A stretch of DNA of 64,000 bases, from the IMG/VR virus record IMGVR_UViG_3300034152_000478, positions 1 through 64,000 of that record, one strand, 5' to 3'. Made by a program: the position numbers and the translations under genes. Each line of letters opens with the position of its first letter. Within the stretch, counting starts at the first letter, position 1. Below are positions 28,416 to 37,326 of this stretch, one piece after another. A model generated the notes under the pieces. It searched no databases. It was given only the letters and a program-made list of their open reading frames with translations, and was not told the origin of the DNA. Source of the DNA: a virus.

Positions 28416-28424
28416 GAGAAGCGA

Positions 28425-28745
28425 ATGGAGCCTCTGGTAACGATATTGGAGCAGCATGGGCTCGGTGTAGCCATGGCTGTTGCCGTGTGTCTGGTGGCCT
28501 GGTTTCTTTTGCGACATATCATAAACGCCCAAAAAGAAGACAGGAAGATTTGGCATGAGACTTTGCAAAAGCAGCAATTACTCATCGAAAATCATCTTAC
28601 ACACCTAACTGCTTCCAGTGAGAGCACGTCACAAATGCTGCAGCATCATGATGAAAACTCTGGCAAAAACTCCGACAACATTGTCAGGGCTATTGATGCG
28701 CAGACGAATCTCATGAGGGCCTATTTTGAAAAGAAAGGTCTTTAA
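28425..28745 (+). CDS. Single-pass membrane protein with helical tail
   Basis: 106 residues: a transmembrane helix at about 14-31 (GVAMAVAVCLVAWFLLRHII), then a long amphipathic/coiled segment. ATGA overlap with the protease gene. A membrane protein inside a head operon is unusual; it may anchor prohead assembly to the membrane or belong to lysis. No family recognised. Confidence 0.6.
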   Translation: MEPLVTILEQHGLGVAMAVAVCLVAWFLLRHIINAQKEDRKIWHETLQKQQLLIENHLTHLTASSESTSQMLQHHDENSGKNSDNIVRAIDAQTNLMRAYFEKKGL

Positions 28746-30364
28746 TGAAGAATCTAACTAAAGTCATATTGCGAACTACTGCAAGTATTCTGACTCCGGT
28801 CGTCAATGAACCACTGACTACTGGGGCAGAGCCCCTTGCAGAAGATAATGCATATATTGTGACACAGGAGGATTTGTTAACCCTCGAATCTGTGTTGGTT
28901 TCGACAGGAATGAACGATAACGATGATTTGTTTCTCGCTCAGGAGCTTATCGGTGCTCGTGGCACCGGCCGTCATAAGCCAGTAAATATTGAGCACGACG
29001 ACTTACAGATTGTTGGTCACATGACCGAATCTTTTGTCGCGATGAAAACCGGGGAAAGAATCAACGAAGCCGTTCTTCTCGAAGAATCGGAGCGTCTACC
29101 TGCCAATTTCGACCTTGTAAGTAGAGCTGTAGTGTATGCGTACATCTTCCCAGAATTAGCACGCGAGATACGGGAGAGAGCTGCACACAATGAACTTTTT
29201 GTATCGGTAGAGGCATGGTTTCAGGATTACGACTACATAGTCGGAACCCGAATCGTTCGTAGAAATGCAGAAACTTCTGAAAAACTCGAACCGATTCTTC
29301 GGATTAACGGAGGCAGCGGCCAAATCAATGGTCAACGGCTTGGTCGTGTGCTGAGAGGTCTTATTATTGGTGGTAAGGGCTTAGTTGAAGCACCGGCCAA
29401 TAAAGATAGCGTTATTCGCTCGGTGTCGTGCGAAGTCGAAGCAAATTCTATTGTAGATTTACTTGACAAGAATACCATAGGGCACTTTGTGGATAATGCT
29501 TTCATACCACTTGAGGGAGAGACTGAGGCTACTGTTCATGTAGAGGAGGAAGACATGAAGAAAGCTGAGGCTGCTAAGAAAGCGGCCGAGGAAAAAGGCA
29601 AAAAGACTAAGCCTGAGGAAGAAGAGTCTGAGGCCACTCATCACAAAGACAAGAAAAAGAAAGAAGCCAAAGAAGGCGAGAAGTGCGACAAAGAGAAGAA
29701 AGCACGCAAGACTAAGGCTGACGACGAAGAGACTCAGGAAGAGTCTACCGACACCACTGCTGTGACCGAAGATGAATCCACCGAGGAGGATGAGGATAAG
29801 GCTCAGGATCAGGAGGCTGACGACACCCCTGCTGAGCAGGAGCAGACTGAGTCTGATACTGAATCTAAATCCGCCGATGAAGAGTGGGCTTCCAGGTTGC
29901 AGGAAATGAATGATCGACTTGCGAATATCGAAACTTCTTCTAAGGCAGACAAGGAAGAGATTGAGAAGCTTCGCGGTCTTCTGGACACTAAAGACAAGGA
30001 TATCAAAGAGCTTAACGAAAAGCTTGAGAAACTGGAGAAGCAGCCCGAAGAGTCCAAGACGGCAGATTCTGATGCTGGCTCTGAGCAATCAGGCGACGAT
30101 AAGCCCGAAGATAAACCTGAGGCGAAAGACACTAAGCCTGCTGATACAGGCAAAGAATCGGAGCCCGAGTCTGAGGTGGATGATTCTGCGATTGAAGATG
30201 CATTAGACAATGCACTGGATAATGCAGATAAGGAAGAAGATCCTGTTGACTTCTCAGGTGCCGAAGAGGAAGCTGACGAAGAATTGCAAGGTGAATTCAA
30301 AGATGTTCTTACACAGTTAGGCATGTTGCCTAACGAAGAAGGTAAAGACAAAGGAGGTAGCTAA
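28745..30364 (+). CDS. Prohead protease fused to scaffolding domain
   Basis: 539 residues. The first 250 are a prohead protease: VNIEHDDLQIVGHMTESF (His84), LFVSVEAWF (Ser154) and the ending GLVEAPANKDSVI typical of the S78/U35-type family. From about 265 to the end the protein is highly acidic with Lys/Glu runs and a coiled coil (EIEKLRGLLDTKDKDIKEL), as expected of a scaffold that is removed by the protease at maturation. ATGs before the acidic part could give an internal scaffold-only product. Its last bases overlap the next gene by one. Confidence 0.85.
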   Translation: MKNLTKVILRTTASILTPVVNEPLTTGAEPLAEDNAYIVTQEDLLTLESVLVSTGMNDNDDLFLAQELIGARGTGRHKPVNIEHDDLQIVGHMTESFVAMKTGERINEAVLLEESERLPANFDLVSRAVVYAYIFPELAREIRERAAHNELFVSVEAWFQDYDYIVGTRIVRRNAETSEKLEPILRINGGSGQINGQRLGRVLRGLIIGGKGLVEAPANKDSVIRSVSCEVEANSIVDLLDKNTIGHFVDNAFIPLEGETEATVHVEEEDMKKAEAAKKAAEEKGKKTKPEEEESEATHHKDKKKKEAKEGEKCDKEKKARKTKADDEETQEESTDTTAVTEDESTEEDEDKAQDQEADDTPAEQEQTESDTESKSADEEWASRLQEMNDRLANIETSSKADKEEIEKLRGLLDTKDKDIKELNEKLEKLEKQPEESKTADSDAGSEQSGDDKPEDKPEAKDTKPADTGKESEPESEVDDSAIEDALDNALDNADKEEDPVDFSGAEEEADEELQGEFKDVLTQLGMLPNEEGKDKGGS

Positions 30365-30819
30365 TGGCTCTCAAGGGTGACAGGCAGTTTGGATATGAGA
30401 CTGCCAGATATCGCCTGAACGAGGTTGTGGAGAAAGGCTACTTCGTTATGCTGGACAGCTCTAACGAAGGGTATGTCAAGGTCGTTGATACTGATGTGAC
30501 GGCTGAAGTTGATGTACTTGGCTGCCTGCTTCACAACATGGTTGCAGACGAAAGCACGGAGCGACCAGAGAACTTCCAGAAGGCGTTCAATGTTTGGCTG
30601 GGCGGGACAGTTCCTGTTCTCCAGGCAGGTCGTGTTCGTACAGACGTGATTCATGATGCTGGCTCACTTGCTGCTGCAGCACCAGCATACGTGAATCAGA
30701 GTGGTATCCTAACGGATTCCAGTGGCACCGATGGGTACGCCTATCGGAGAGTCGGCGTTTTCGAGAGCGCCATTGACTCTGATGGTTATGTAGAAGTCGA
30801 TTTCGACTGCCGCAAGTAA
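30364..30819 (+). CDS. Probable capsid decoration/head stabilisation protein
   Basis: 151 residues. Position directly before the major capsid protein, small size and beta-rich sequence fit a decoration protein of the DUF2190/lambda gpD-like type. The start AAGGAGGTAGCTAATG gives a strong RBS, as needed for a high-copy protein. No catalytic motif. Confidence 0.65.
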   Translation: MALKGDRQFGYETARYRLNEVVEKGYFVMLDSSNEGYVKVVDTDVTAEVDVLGCLLHNMVADESTERPENFQKAFNVWLGGTVPVLQAGRVRTDVIHDAGSLAAAAPAYVNQSGILTDSSGTDGYAYRRVGVFESAIDSDGYVEVDFDCRK

Positions 30820-30831
30820 GGAAGGAGGTTA

Positions 30832-31842
30832 ATGATGCAAAGAGTACTTGGTACAAACCTAACTGCTGAGCAGCGTGACCTTCTTCGCATGACTGCGAGC
30901 AAGGATATCAGGCTGCGTCGGAAGTACCGCAGAGCCCTTGCACAGGTGCTTGAAGGTGCTTTCCGAGCTGCTGTTCTTGAGGAAGACAGCATTGGTAGCA
31001 TCTACCAGACGATTAGTATCGCGGCTGGTGCTGATGTTAAGTTCCCGCTCCACTTCCTTCCGCCTGGCGCTGAAGAAGACCGGGTTGCCTGGGTGATGCC
31101 GAAAGAGGGAGCGATCCCACATCGGTTCATCGAAGGCGATGAGGTCTATGTGCCAACGTATGAGCTTGCCAATAGTATCGATTGGCCTCTGCGTTATGCA
31201 CGCGACGCTCGGTGGGACGTTGTTGCGGATGCCATGGACGTATTTCGCTATGGCTTTACACGCAAGAAAAACGATGACGGCTGGCACACACTGCTTGCAT
31301 CAGCCATCGGCAATGGTCGCATTGTTGATACTGCTGCTGCACAGGGCGCGTTCACCAAGAGACTGATCACCAATCTTATGACTGGTATTCGCAGACTCAC
31401 AGGTGGTCGTGCAAGTCGGGTCACAGATATCTATCTGTCACCTGAGGCGATGGCCGATATTCGTAACTGGACGGACACTGAGGTTGACGAGATTACTCGT
31501 CGAGAAATCTTTGTTGGTCCTAATCCAGGCGGTCTTCCTTCAATCTTCGGTATTGCGCTCCATGAGCTGCAGGAACTGGGCGATGGTCAGCGCTATCAGG
31601 ATTGGATGGAAGATTCTGACGGTGGAAACCAGAGTGGTTGGTTCACGACAGATGATGAGTTCTGCGTAGCTCTCGACCTGCGTGGCCGTGCCAATTACCC
31701 ATTCAAGATGCCTCTCAGAGAAGACCTTGGTGTCTTTGACGATGAGAGTCTGCACCGCAGCGCTCGTATGGGCGTTTACGGTTGGATGGAGCTTGGCTTT
31801 GTCGTATTGGACGCTCGTTACGCGCTCATCGGCACATTCTAA
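30832..31842 (+). CDS. Major capsid protein
   Basis: 336 residues, HK97-fold expected. Helical N-terminus (LTAEQRDLLRMTASKDIRLRRKYRRAL), then alternating beta and helix with the P-domain type VTDIYLSPEAMADIRNW and GLPSIFGIALHELQELG (E-loop/A-domain segments). Strong RBS AAGGAAGGAGG, and a terminator follows. No long N-terminal scaffold region, consistent with the separate scaffold in the protease gene. Confidence 0.88.
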   Translation: MMQRVLGTNLTAEQRDLLRMTASKDIRLRRKYRRALAQVLEGAFRAAVLEEDSIGSIYQTISIAAGADVKFPLHFLPPGAEEDRVAWVMPKEGAIPHRFIEGDEVYVPTYELANSIDWPLRYARDARWDVVADAMDVFRYGFTRKKNDDGWHTLLASAIGNGRIVDTAAAQGAFTKRLITNLMTGIRRLTGGRASRVTDIYLSPEAMADIRNWTDTEVDEITRREIFVGPNPGGLPSIFGIALHELQELGDGQRYQDWMEDSDGGNQSGWFTTDDEFCVALDLRGRANYPFKMPLREDLGVFDDESLHRSARMGVYGWMELGFVVLDARYALIGTF

Positions 31843-31861
31843 ACCACCCAAACCTGTTAAT

Positions 31862-31895
31862 AAAGCCGGGGCTTTTAGGAGCCTCGGCTTTTTTA
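31862..31895 (+). terminator. Intrinsic terminator after the major capsid gene
   Basis: Stem AAAGCCG-GGCT/AGCC-CGGCTTT with a small loop followed by TTTTTT. Ends the head operon; a new promoter motif begins 13 bases later. Confidence 0.9.
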
Positions 31896-31905
31896 TTACC
31901 CTCGT

Positions 31906-31924
31906 GTCGTATATTTAATTGAGG
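31906..31924 (+). promoter_or_regulatory. CGTAT-type promoter candidate before the fibre genes
   Basis: GTCGTATATTTAATTGAGG lies between the capsid terminator and the fibre gene start (31962). Because a terminator precedes it, a promoter is needed here, which makes this the best-supported copy of the motif. Confidence 0.65.
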
Positions 31925-31961
31925 TACTCTGTTTCTGAAACTCTTTTTTGAGGAAAAAGAA

Positions 31962-33758
31962 GTGGCTTATCATATCTTTGATTATGGACCTACCGGAAGA
32001 CATATACTGGTTGACGAATATGGGCGTCTAATAGTTACTCCTGACTTATCACAGAGTGGCTATGTTTACGCTTATGGTGATACTGGGTATCCTTTAGCAG
32101 TTGATGGTGCTGGTCGATTGCTTATTAACCCATCTGGCTTCGAGGCTGCTCTGTCTGGAAACTATTACGCTAAAGACGAGCATCTTGTGCCAGAGTCTGC
32201 TGACACATATAATCTTGGAGAGGCAGGCACGCGATTCAATACTCTGTTTGCTCAGTCTGGCAACTTTGCAGCGGGCATGTCAGTGGGCGGACAAGTCTTT
32301 GAACATCCCACCCCACACCCAATAGAAGCTGACGCAGCATTATTCAGAAACCTACGCATTCCTGATTACCAGTCTATGGCAAGCAAGACGAGCGCTGAAT
32401 ACAACGTAGCTCTTGGCTGGATGGCTCTACAAAAGATCACCAATCCACTGGAAAATGTTGGTGTTGGCTATAAAGCCTTGCAAGAAGTCACAGTCGGCAA
32501 CTACAATATCGGCGTTGGCTCAAATGCTGGCAACACTATCGTCAGTGGCGACTATAATACCTGCATAGGTTGGAATGCCGATGTAGATTACCATGACCGT
32601 CAAAAAGCTACCGCAATTGGCCATTATGCCACAGCTTCAGGTGATAACCAAATCCGTCTCGGTGATGAATTTTCTGAGGTTCATTGCGAGAATCTTATGG
32701 TCCAGCAAAACCTGGTTGTCGCTTCAGGCCGCTTTAGAAATGTTATTCAAGTCGGTCATGGAGCAATGCGCATCTATGACAACGGCAGCATCGGTATCGG
32801 TTATGACATTTTTAAGGAAGCAGATAACAACCAGAATGTCGCTATAGGCAATAATGCAATGATCAGAGCTTCTGGTCAATATTCTATAGCCATGGGTGTG
32901 TCGGCTTCGCAGAATTTGCCTGCTGGTTCTAACAACAATGTAGCTTTAGGCACTTTTGCGTTACGCAACGATAATCACCATACAATTAGTGAGTCCGTAG
33001 GTATCGGTCCAAGCACATTTCGTCAGATACAAAGCAATGTCTCTTGGGGTATCGCTATTGGAGAAAGTGCTGCTCTTTTTGCAGGAGGCAATAGAAATAT
33101 CGCTATTGGACAAAAGTCTGGCGGCGGTGCTTCTGCTGGCACTACTGGTGATAATTGTATATGTATTGGTACCAATGCAGGTGGCCAAAGCTTGGCAAAT
33201 GAAACTATAGCGATTGGTCGTGAGGCACTGTATTTCCCACCTGATCAATTTAGCGTAAGGAATATAGCGATAGGCTACTACGCGCTACGACAACTCAAAC
33301 ATATGTCTACAAACTGTATAGGCATAGGCTCACAAGTAGGGCGTCTTGCAGGTGGATCTGGAATAATTTTGATTGGCGATAGTGCTGGATTTTGGCAATT
33401 TGGCAATTACAATACTATTATAGGCAATAATGCTTTGCCTACACTTGTACTGACTGGATCAAACAATACTCTTATAGGTGCCGACACAGACTTAAACGAT
33501 GTTTCAATAGAGTATTCAACCGCAATTGGTGCTGGTGCCGTAGCAAGTGGCTCTAATCAGGTTCGTCTTGGCGGCCAAACGGAAGAAGTTCACTGTGAAA
33601 GACTTCAAGTAGAGCGCGACTTCAGGCTTGGTGTTTATACCAGTGGAACTCGACCTTCTGCTGGCGTACCTGGCCGGTTGATATTCAACACAGATGACGG
33701 CAAGATCAACGTCGATGATGGTACCAATTGGACTTGGGCAGACGGCACAGTGATATAA
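31962..33758 (+). CDS. Fibre/adhesin with YadA-head-like repeats
   Basis: 598 residues from a GTG with GAGG upstream. Residues 1-60 (MAYHIFDYGPTGRHILVD...) are shared with the next protein and are probably the virion attachment domain. The middle contains many copies of N-x-A-I-G-x-x-A/S (for example NVAIGNNA, IAIGESA, IAIGQKS, TIIGNNA), the pattern of the left-handed beta-roll of YadA-type trimeric adhesins. The end (PSAGVPGRLIFNTDDGKINVDDG) is a common phage-fibre C-terminus. Likely trimeric receptor-binding or side fibre. Confidence 0.82.
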   Translation: MAYHIFDYGPTGRHILVDEYGRLIVTPDLSQSGYVYAYGDTGYPLAVDGAGRLLINPSGFEAALSGNYYAKDEHLVPESADTYNLGEAGTRFNTLFAQSGNFAAGMSVGGQVFEHPTPHPIEADAALFRNLRIPDYQSMASKTSAEYNVALGWMALQKITNPLENVGVGYKALQEVTVGNYNIGVGSNAGNTIVSGDYNTCIGWNADVDYHDRQKATAIGHYATASGDNQIRLGDEFSEVHCENLMVQQNLVVASGRFRNVIQVGHGAMRIYDNGSIGIGYDIFKEADNNQNVAIGNNAMIRASGQYSIAMGVSASQNLPAGSNNNVALGTFALRNDNHHTISESVGIGPSTFRQIQSNVSWGIAIGESAALFAGGNRNIAIGQKSGGGASAGTTGDNCICIGTNAGGQSLANETIAIGREALYFPPDQFSVRNIAIGYYALRQLKHMSTNCIGIGSQVGRLAGGSGIILIGDSAGFWQFGNYNTIIGNNALPTLVLTGSNNTLIGADTDLNDVSIEYSTAIGAGAVASGSNQVRLGGQTEEVHCERLQVERDFRLGVYTSGTRPSAGVPGRLIFNTDDGKINVDDGTNWTWADGTVI

Positions 33759-33770
33759 GGGATGTGAATA

Positions 33771-35753
33771 ATGGCATACCATATTTTTGATTATGGCCCA
33801 ACCGGCAGACACATCTTAGTAGATGATGATGGAAGACTCATTGTCAACGGAGATGCTTCGGAAAGTGGGCATATTTATGCATATGGAGACACAGGCTTTC
33901 CGCTGCTTGTAGATGGTGCTGGAAGATTGTTGATCAATCCTTCTGGTCTTGTTGGTTCCGGTGGTGGTGGAGCTGGCGCTGATGCACGATTGGATGCTGT
34001 ACCATGGACCAGTGGCGGCAGACTGGTAGATGGAGATTACGCCAATCGTTGGGTGTGGTTCAAAGGCAGTATGTTTGCTCCTCGACACAACTGGCTTGGG
34101 GCTACTGATGACGGTCTGCTAAAAATCACGCCAAGTGGCAACACATTCGCAACTAAGAAGATTGCTGCTCCCTCTGGCGGTTATCCATGGGTCGTAAAGG
34201 TTGTTGGCGAGAGATTATTTGTTGGCCATGGTGAAGGCAGCGATGGTTATATTTCATACTCTGATGATGGAGAAACTTTGAATTACGCCATTGACATGCC
34301 TGGGACTGCACAAGTTACTGCTCTTGGTGAATATGATGGCCAGTTGATTATTGGTCACAACAAAAATACTGGCACGGAACATCCTATCTATAAACTAAAT
34401 ATTGCAGAAGGTGATCCGCCAACATTTAGCATAGAAGAAGCATTTGACATATATGCTTATGCTGGCAATTGGGGATGGGATTATGGATTAGATGTTTGCG
34501 CCAATAGGGTTTTCACCTTTACGAACATCGGTTCTATTCTCAATGTGTATGACGGCCTACACAATCTTGGAGAATTTTGGCCTGATCCATATGATGCCAC
34601 TGAAACCCGACCAACCGCCCTTGCGATAGAATACAACGGTGAAATCTTCCTGCTTGGTACTAATATCTACAAGTATCAGGAAATGCCAACCGATACTGTC
34701 AACAATCCGCTGGTGCTTGCCAAAGAGACATACGAAGATACCAATGGAACTGTCAATGCATGCGCCGCAGTTTACAACAACAAACTGTGGATCATAGATA
34801 CCGCGCATAATGTATATACATACGACGGACACAATTGGACAGTAGACACCTCAATGAGTGGTGTGGCCAATGGCACGCGTGGCGGCCTTATTCAGGTAGA
34901 TGACAAGCTATATTACTTTACAAGTGACAAAGTCTGGTGGTCTATGCGTGATGCTCTATATGAGCCCAACAACAACGCAGGAGCCAACTCGAAATTCAGG
35001 ACTGCAGGGGTTCGTCACGTCAAAGGCTTGATGGATTATTGTGGCGCGAGATTTCCAACTCAAACAGAAGTTAGGAATGACGTTGGGTCTGGAGTTTTGT
35101 CGCCAGAATACACCTCAGTTCGTTTTATCACGCAATCAACACCTCTCGCCTCTGGCTTAAGTGAGCTTGATGGTCAAGTGTATGGCGAAAAATATGATCT
35201 AATCCCAGACACAACTGACACATACAATATTGGCAGTCAGATTTATGCTTTCAAAGGTCTGCACGCAGCTTCTGGTTTCTTCACGCAAGGTATACGTGTA
35301 GAGGCTTCTGGCGATCAGGCTGCTATCGAGATTCATTCAGATACTGGCACACGAGCCATTGAGATCATCAATGATGGCGACGCGATCTTGCTGGACTTGC
35401 AACAGGCTTCTGGCGCTGCTAACCCAGTTATTAAGATAGAGAATCCGGGCAGTGGTTACGACATTCAGGCTGATAACTGGAATGTAGATTACGACGGCAA
35501 TGCTGATTTTAACAACATTCCCAAGGTGTACCGGACGACTGTTGGTGAAGGCGATTGGAACTTGCCTTCTGGCGGCTACTACTGGGCAGATATAATTCAT
35601 AATCTCGGTCAGCAGTATGTAATAGCTCAGTTCTACGACTTAGACACCAACCAAAGTTCTGGTGTGTCAATTGCGCATGAGCATCGTGACGGTTCCACGC
35701 TTCGTGTCTTCACGACAACTTCAGGAGATATCGGCGCTGTGATTATGGGGTAA
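33771..35753 (+). CDS. Fibre/spike protein with beta-propeller-like centre
   Basis: 660 residues. The first 60 residues are nearly the same as those of the previous protein. The centre has repeats of the form G-x-x-Y-D/N-G-x-x-Y/L (GEYDGQLIIGH, IEYNGEIFLLGT, AVYNNKLWIID, IQVDDKLYYF) spaced about 50-60 residues, suggesting a Kelch-like propeller. A stalk region (TTDTYNIGS, ASGFFTQGIRVEASGD) and a compact C-terminal domain follow. Receptor binding inferred. Confidence 0.8.
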   Translation: MAYHIFDYGPTGRHILVDDDGRLIVNGDASESGHIYAYGDTGFPLLVDGAGRLLINPSGLVGSGGGGAGADARLDAVPWTSGGRLVDGDYANRWVWFKGSMFAPRHNWLGATDDGLLKITPSGNTFATKKIAAPSGGYPWVVKVVGERLFVGHGEGSDGYISYSDDGETLNYAIDMPGTAQVTALGEYDGQLIIGHNKNTGTEHPIYKLNIAEGDPPTFSIEEAFDIYAYAGNWGWDYGLDVCANRVFTFTNIGSILNVYDGLHNLGEFWPDPYDATETRPTALAIEYNGEIFLLGTNIYKYQEMPTDTVNNPLVLAKETYEDTNGTVNACAAVYNNKLWIIDTAHNVYTYDGHNWTVDTSMSGVANGTRGGLIQVDDKLYYFTSDKVWWSMRDALYEPNNNAGANSKFRTAGVRHVKGLMDYCGARFPTQTEVRNDVGSGVLSPEYTSVRFITQSTPLASGLSELDGQVYGEKYDLIPDTTDTYNIGSQIYAFKGLHAASGFFTQGIRVEASGDQAAIEIHSDTGTRAIEIINDGDAILLDLQQASGAANPVIKIENPGSGYDIQADNWNVDYDGNADFNNIPKVYRTTVGEGDWNLPSGGYYWADIIHNLGQQYVIAQFYDLDTNQSSGVSIAHEHRDGSTLRVFTTTSGDIGAVIMG

Positions 35754-35757
35754 TGGA

Positions 35758-36114
35758 ATGGCTGTAGAATTTTGTGTACGTGCAATTGATGAAGGTGATC
35801 GTAGGCGTGGTGAATTCATTGAGGTACAGGAGCTTCCGCATAAAGGCTGGGGGGCTAACGTATGTCCTCCGCGTTTTCGTTTCATTCAGGTACTTGACAT
35901 GAGCATTGAAGAAGCTCGATCGTTATTAAAGAGACATCACAATGAAATGTCAGGGGAAACTATTTTATGGCGAGTCCGATCTGGCTTGAAAATCAACTTT
36001 ACTAAATTTCCTTCTGCAAAATTATCGTACTTCAACATGAATACGGCTATAAGGTTAACACGGGCGCAGGTTGTTGCTTGCGCCGAAGATGAAATAGCGA
36101 AACTACAGGCGTAA
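35758..36114 (+). CDS. Hypothetical structural-region protein
   Basis: 118 residues, between two fibre-type genes. Contains GWGANVCPPRFRFIQVLDM and a helix with basic residues. RBS weak (GGGGTAATGG). Could be a fibre chaperone or minor virion protein; no family recognised. Confidence 0.6.
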   Translation: MAVEFCVRAIDEGDRRRGEFIEVQELPHKGWGANVCPPRFRFIQVLDMSIEEARSLLKRHHNEMSGETILWRVRSGLKINFTKFPSAKLSYFNMNTAIRLTRAQVVACAEDEIAKLQA

Positions 36115-36116
36115 AC

Positions 36117-37163
36117 ATGGCGACACTGGTAAGACGCGTTGATCCAAATGTGGGACCAGGAACAAACTTCCGCACATTAAACCTCTACGAAGAGGCTTAC
36201 GGTGATGTTCCAGGCAACGGGGCGTGTGTAGCCAACACTACTATCGCAGTGGCAGAGCTTGTCAATACTGGCAGTGTGATTGATACCGATAAAGTGAGTT
36301 TTGCTGGCTGGACTTCGACCAATTCGAGCTATTATGTTCGCCTGGTGGTTCCATGGAAATATCGTCACTCTGGCGTTTGGCCAAGCGATAATAAGAAGTA
36401 TGTGTATCGTCTCGATACCAGCGAGCATACTGGTGTAGGTATCGATTGCTACGATCATAACATTCGCGCATTTGGTATGGCTGTCAAATCCAAGGGAGAT
36501 GCTTTTTACTGGAGTTGGCCTTTTGGTGCCACTGTTACCGACTCAATCGTATATGGTTGTGTATTATGGGCAACTGCTGGCCGCTGTGTTGATTTTGGAC
36601 AGCCCGCTAATTCAACCGTGTATGTTGTCAACAACATTATGCACAACTCTCTTTTCGGTATCTACTGCGGCACTGGCGGCTGCATGACATATGTTTTCTA
36701 CAACAACACAATGTATGAGTATTCTTCCTATGCTGTGTATGTTGCAACAACCACCTATACTTGTCATTTACACAACAATCTTGGCTGGAAAGCGGTGCCT
36801 GGCGTCAACGGCACTTTTAGATGTGCTTCTACAGATGCTTCACATAATGCCTATGTTTCTACTTGGGGCGAAGGCTCTAATAGTCTTGACATATCCAGTT
36901 ATTCTCCTGGTCAGATTTTTGCCAAGCCTAACCAATACAATTTCCACTTGGTTCATGATTCTCCTTGTTATGCCAAGGGCAAATCTCTTATAAACGATGA
37001 TGATGGGCTTTTCAATGTGTTAGAGGATATCGATGGAGATAGAAGGCGGTTCTTCTCTATCGGAGCTGACGAGGGGGCCTTTATTCCTCTGATCGGCACT
37101 CCAAATCCAATATTGATTAACAGTAAAAGTAATAGCTCAGTGATCAAGGTAAGGAGAAGGTAG
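36117..37163 (+). CDS. Parallel beta-helix fibre protein
   Basis: 348 residues. Many Asn, Ser and Tyr in short strands (VYVVNNIMHNS, VFYNNTMYEYSS, HLHNNLGWKAV), typical of right-handed beta-helix rungs, and a C-terminal EDIDGDRRRFFSIGADEG that matches the end motif of many secreted and phage beta-helix proteins (DxxG-R...IGA-E). Short C-terminal basic tail. Likely virion surface protein. Confidence 0.7.
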   Translation: MATLVRRVDPNVGPGTNFRTLNLYEEAYGDVPGNGACVANTTIAVAELVNTGSVIDTDKVSFAGWTSTNSSYYVRLVVPWKYRHSGVWPSDNKKYVYRLDTSEHTGVGIDCYDHNIRAFGMAVKSKGDAFYWSWPFGATVTDSIVYGCVLWATAGRCVDFGQPANSTVYVVNNIMHNSLFGIYCGTGGCMTYVFYNNTMYEYSSYAVYVATTTYTCHLHNNLGWKAVPGVNGTFRCASTDASHNAYVSTWGEGSNSLDISSYSPGQIFAKPNQYNFHLVHDSPCYAKGKSLINDDDGLFNVLEDIDGDRRRFFSIGADEGAFIPLIGTPNPILINSKSNSSVIKVRRR

Positions 37164-37285
37164 TGGGTTATTACTATCGCATTAATAAGGCTTTCTTGAA
37201 ACGTATAATTAATTGGGGGATCGCAAGATACTCACCCTACGGAAAAGAAATCAACTGGGCTCACCTTGACTGCAGTCATGAGTGA
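37163..37285 (+). CDS. Small protein (40 residues)
   Basis: Starts with GTG overlapping the previous stop (TAGTG) with AAGGAG six bases upstream. Sequence VGYYYRINKAFLKRIINWGI then an ending HLDCSHE. A CGTATAATTAATT copy at 37202 lies inside it, so either the frame or the motif may be incidental. Confidence 0.45.
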   Translation: MGYYYRINKAFLKRIINWGIARYSPYGKEINWAHLDCSHE

Positions 37286-37326
37286 AGACAATATATAACC
37301 ACGACCTAAAAGGAGGTTAAAAAACA

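Noticed and set aside
29459-30351. Long minus-strand open frames opposite the scaffold part of the protease gene
   Set aside because: They arise from the repetitive GAA/GAG codons of the acidic region and encode low-complexity Leu/Ser runs.
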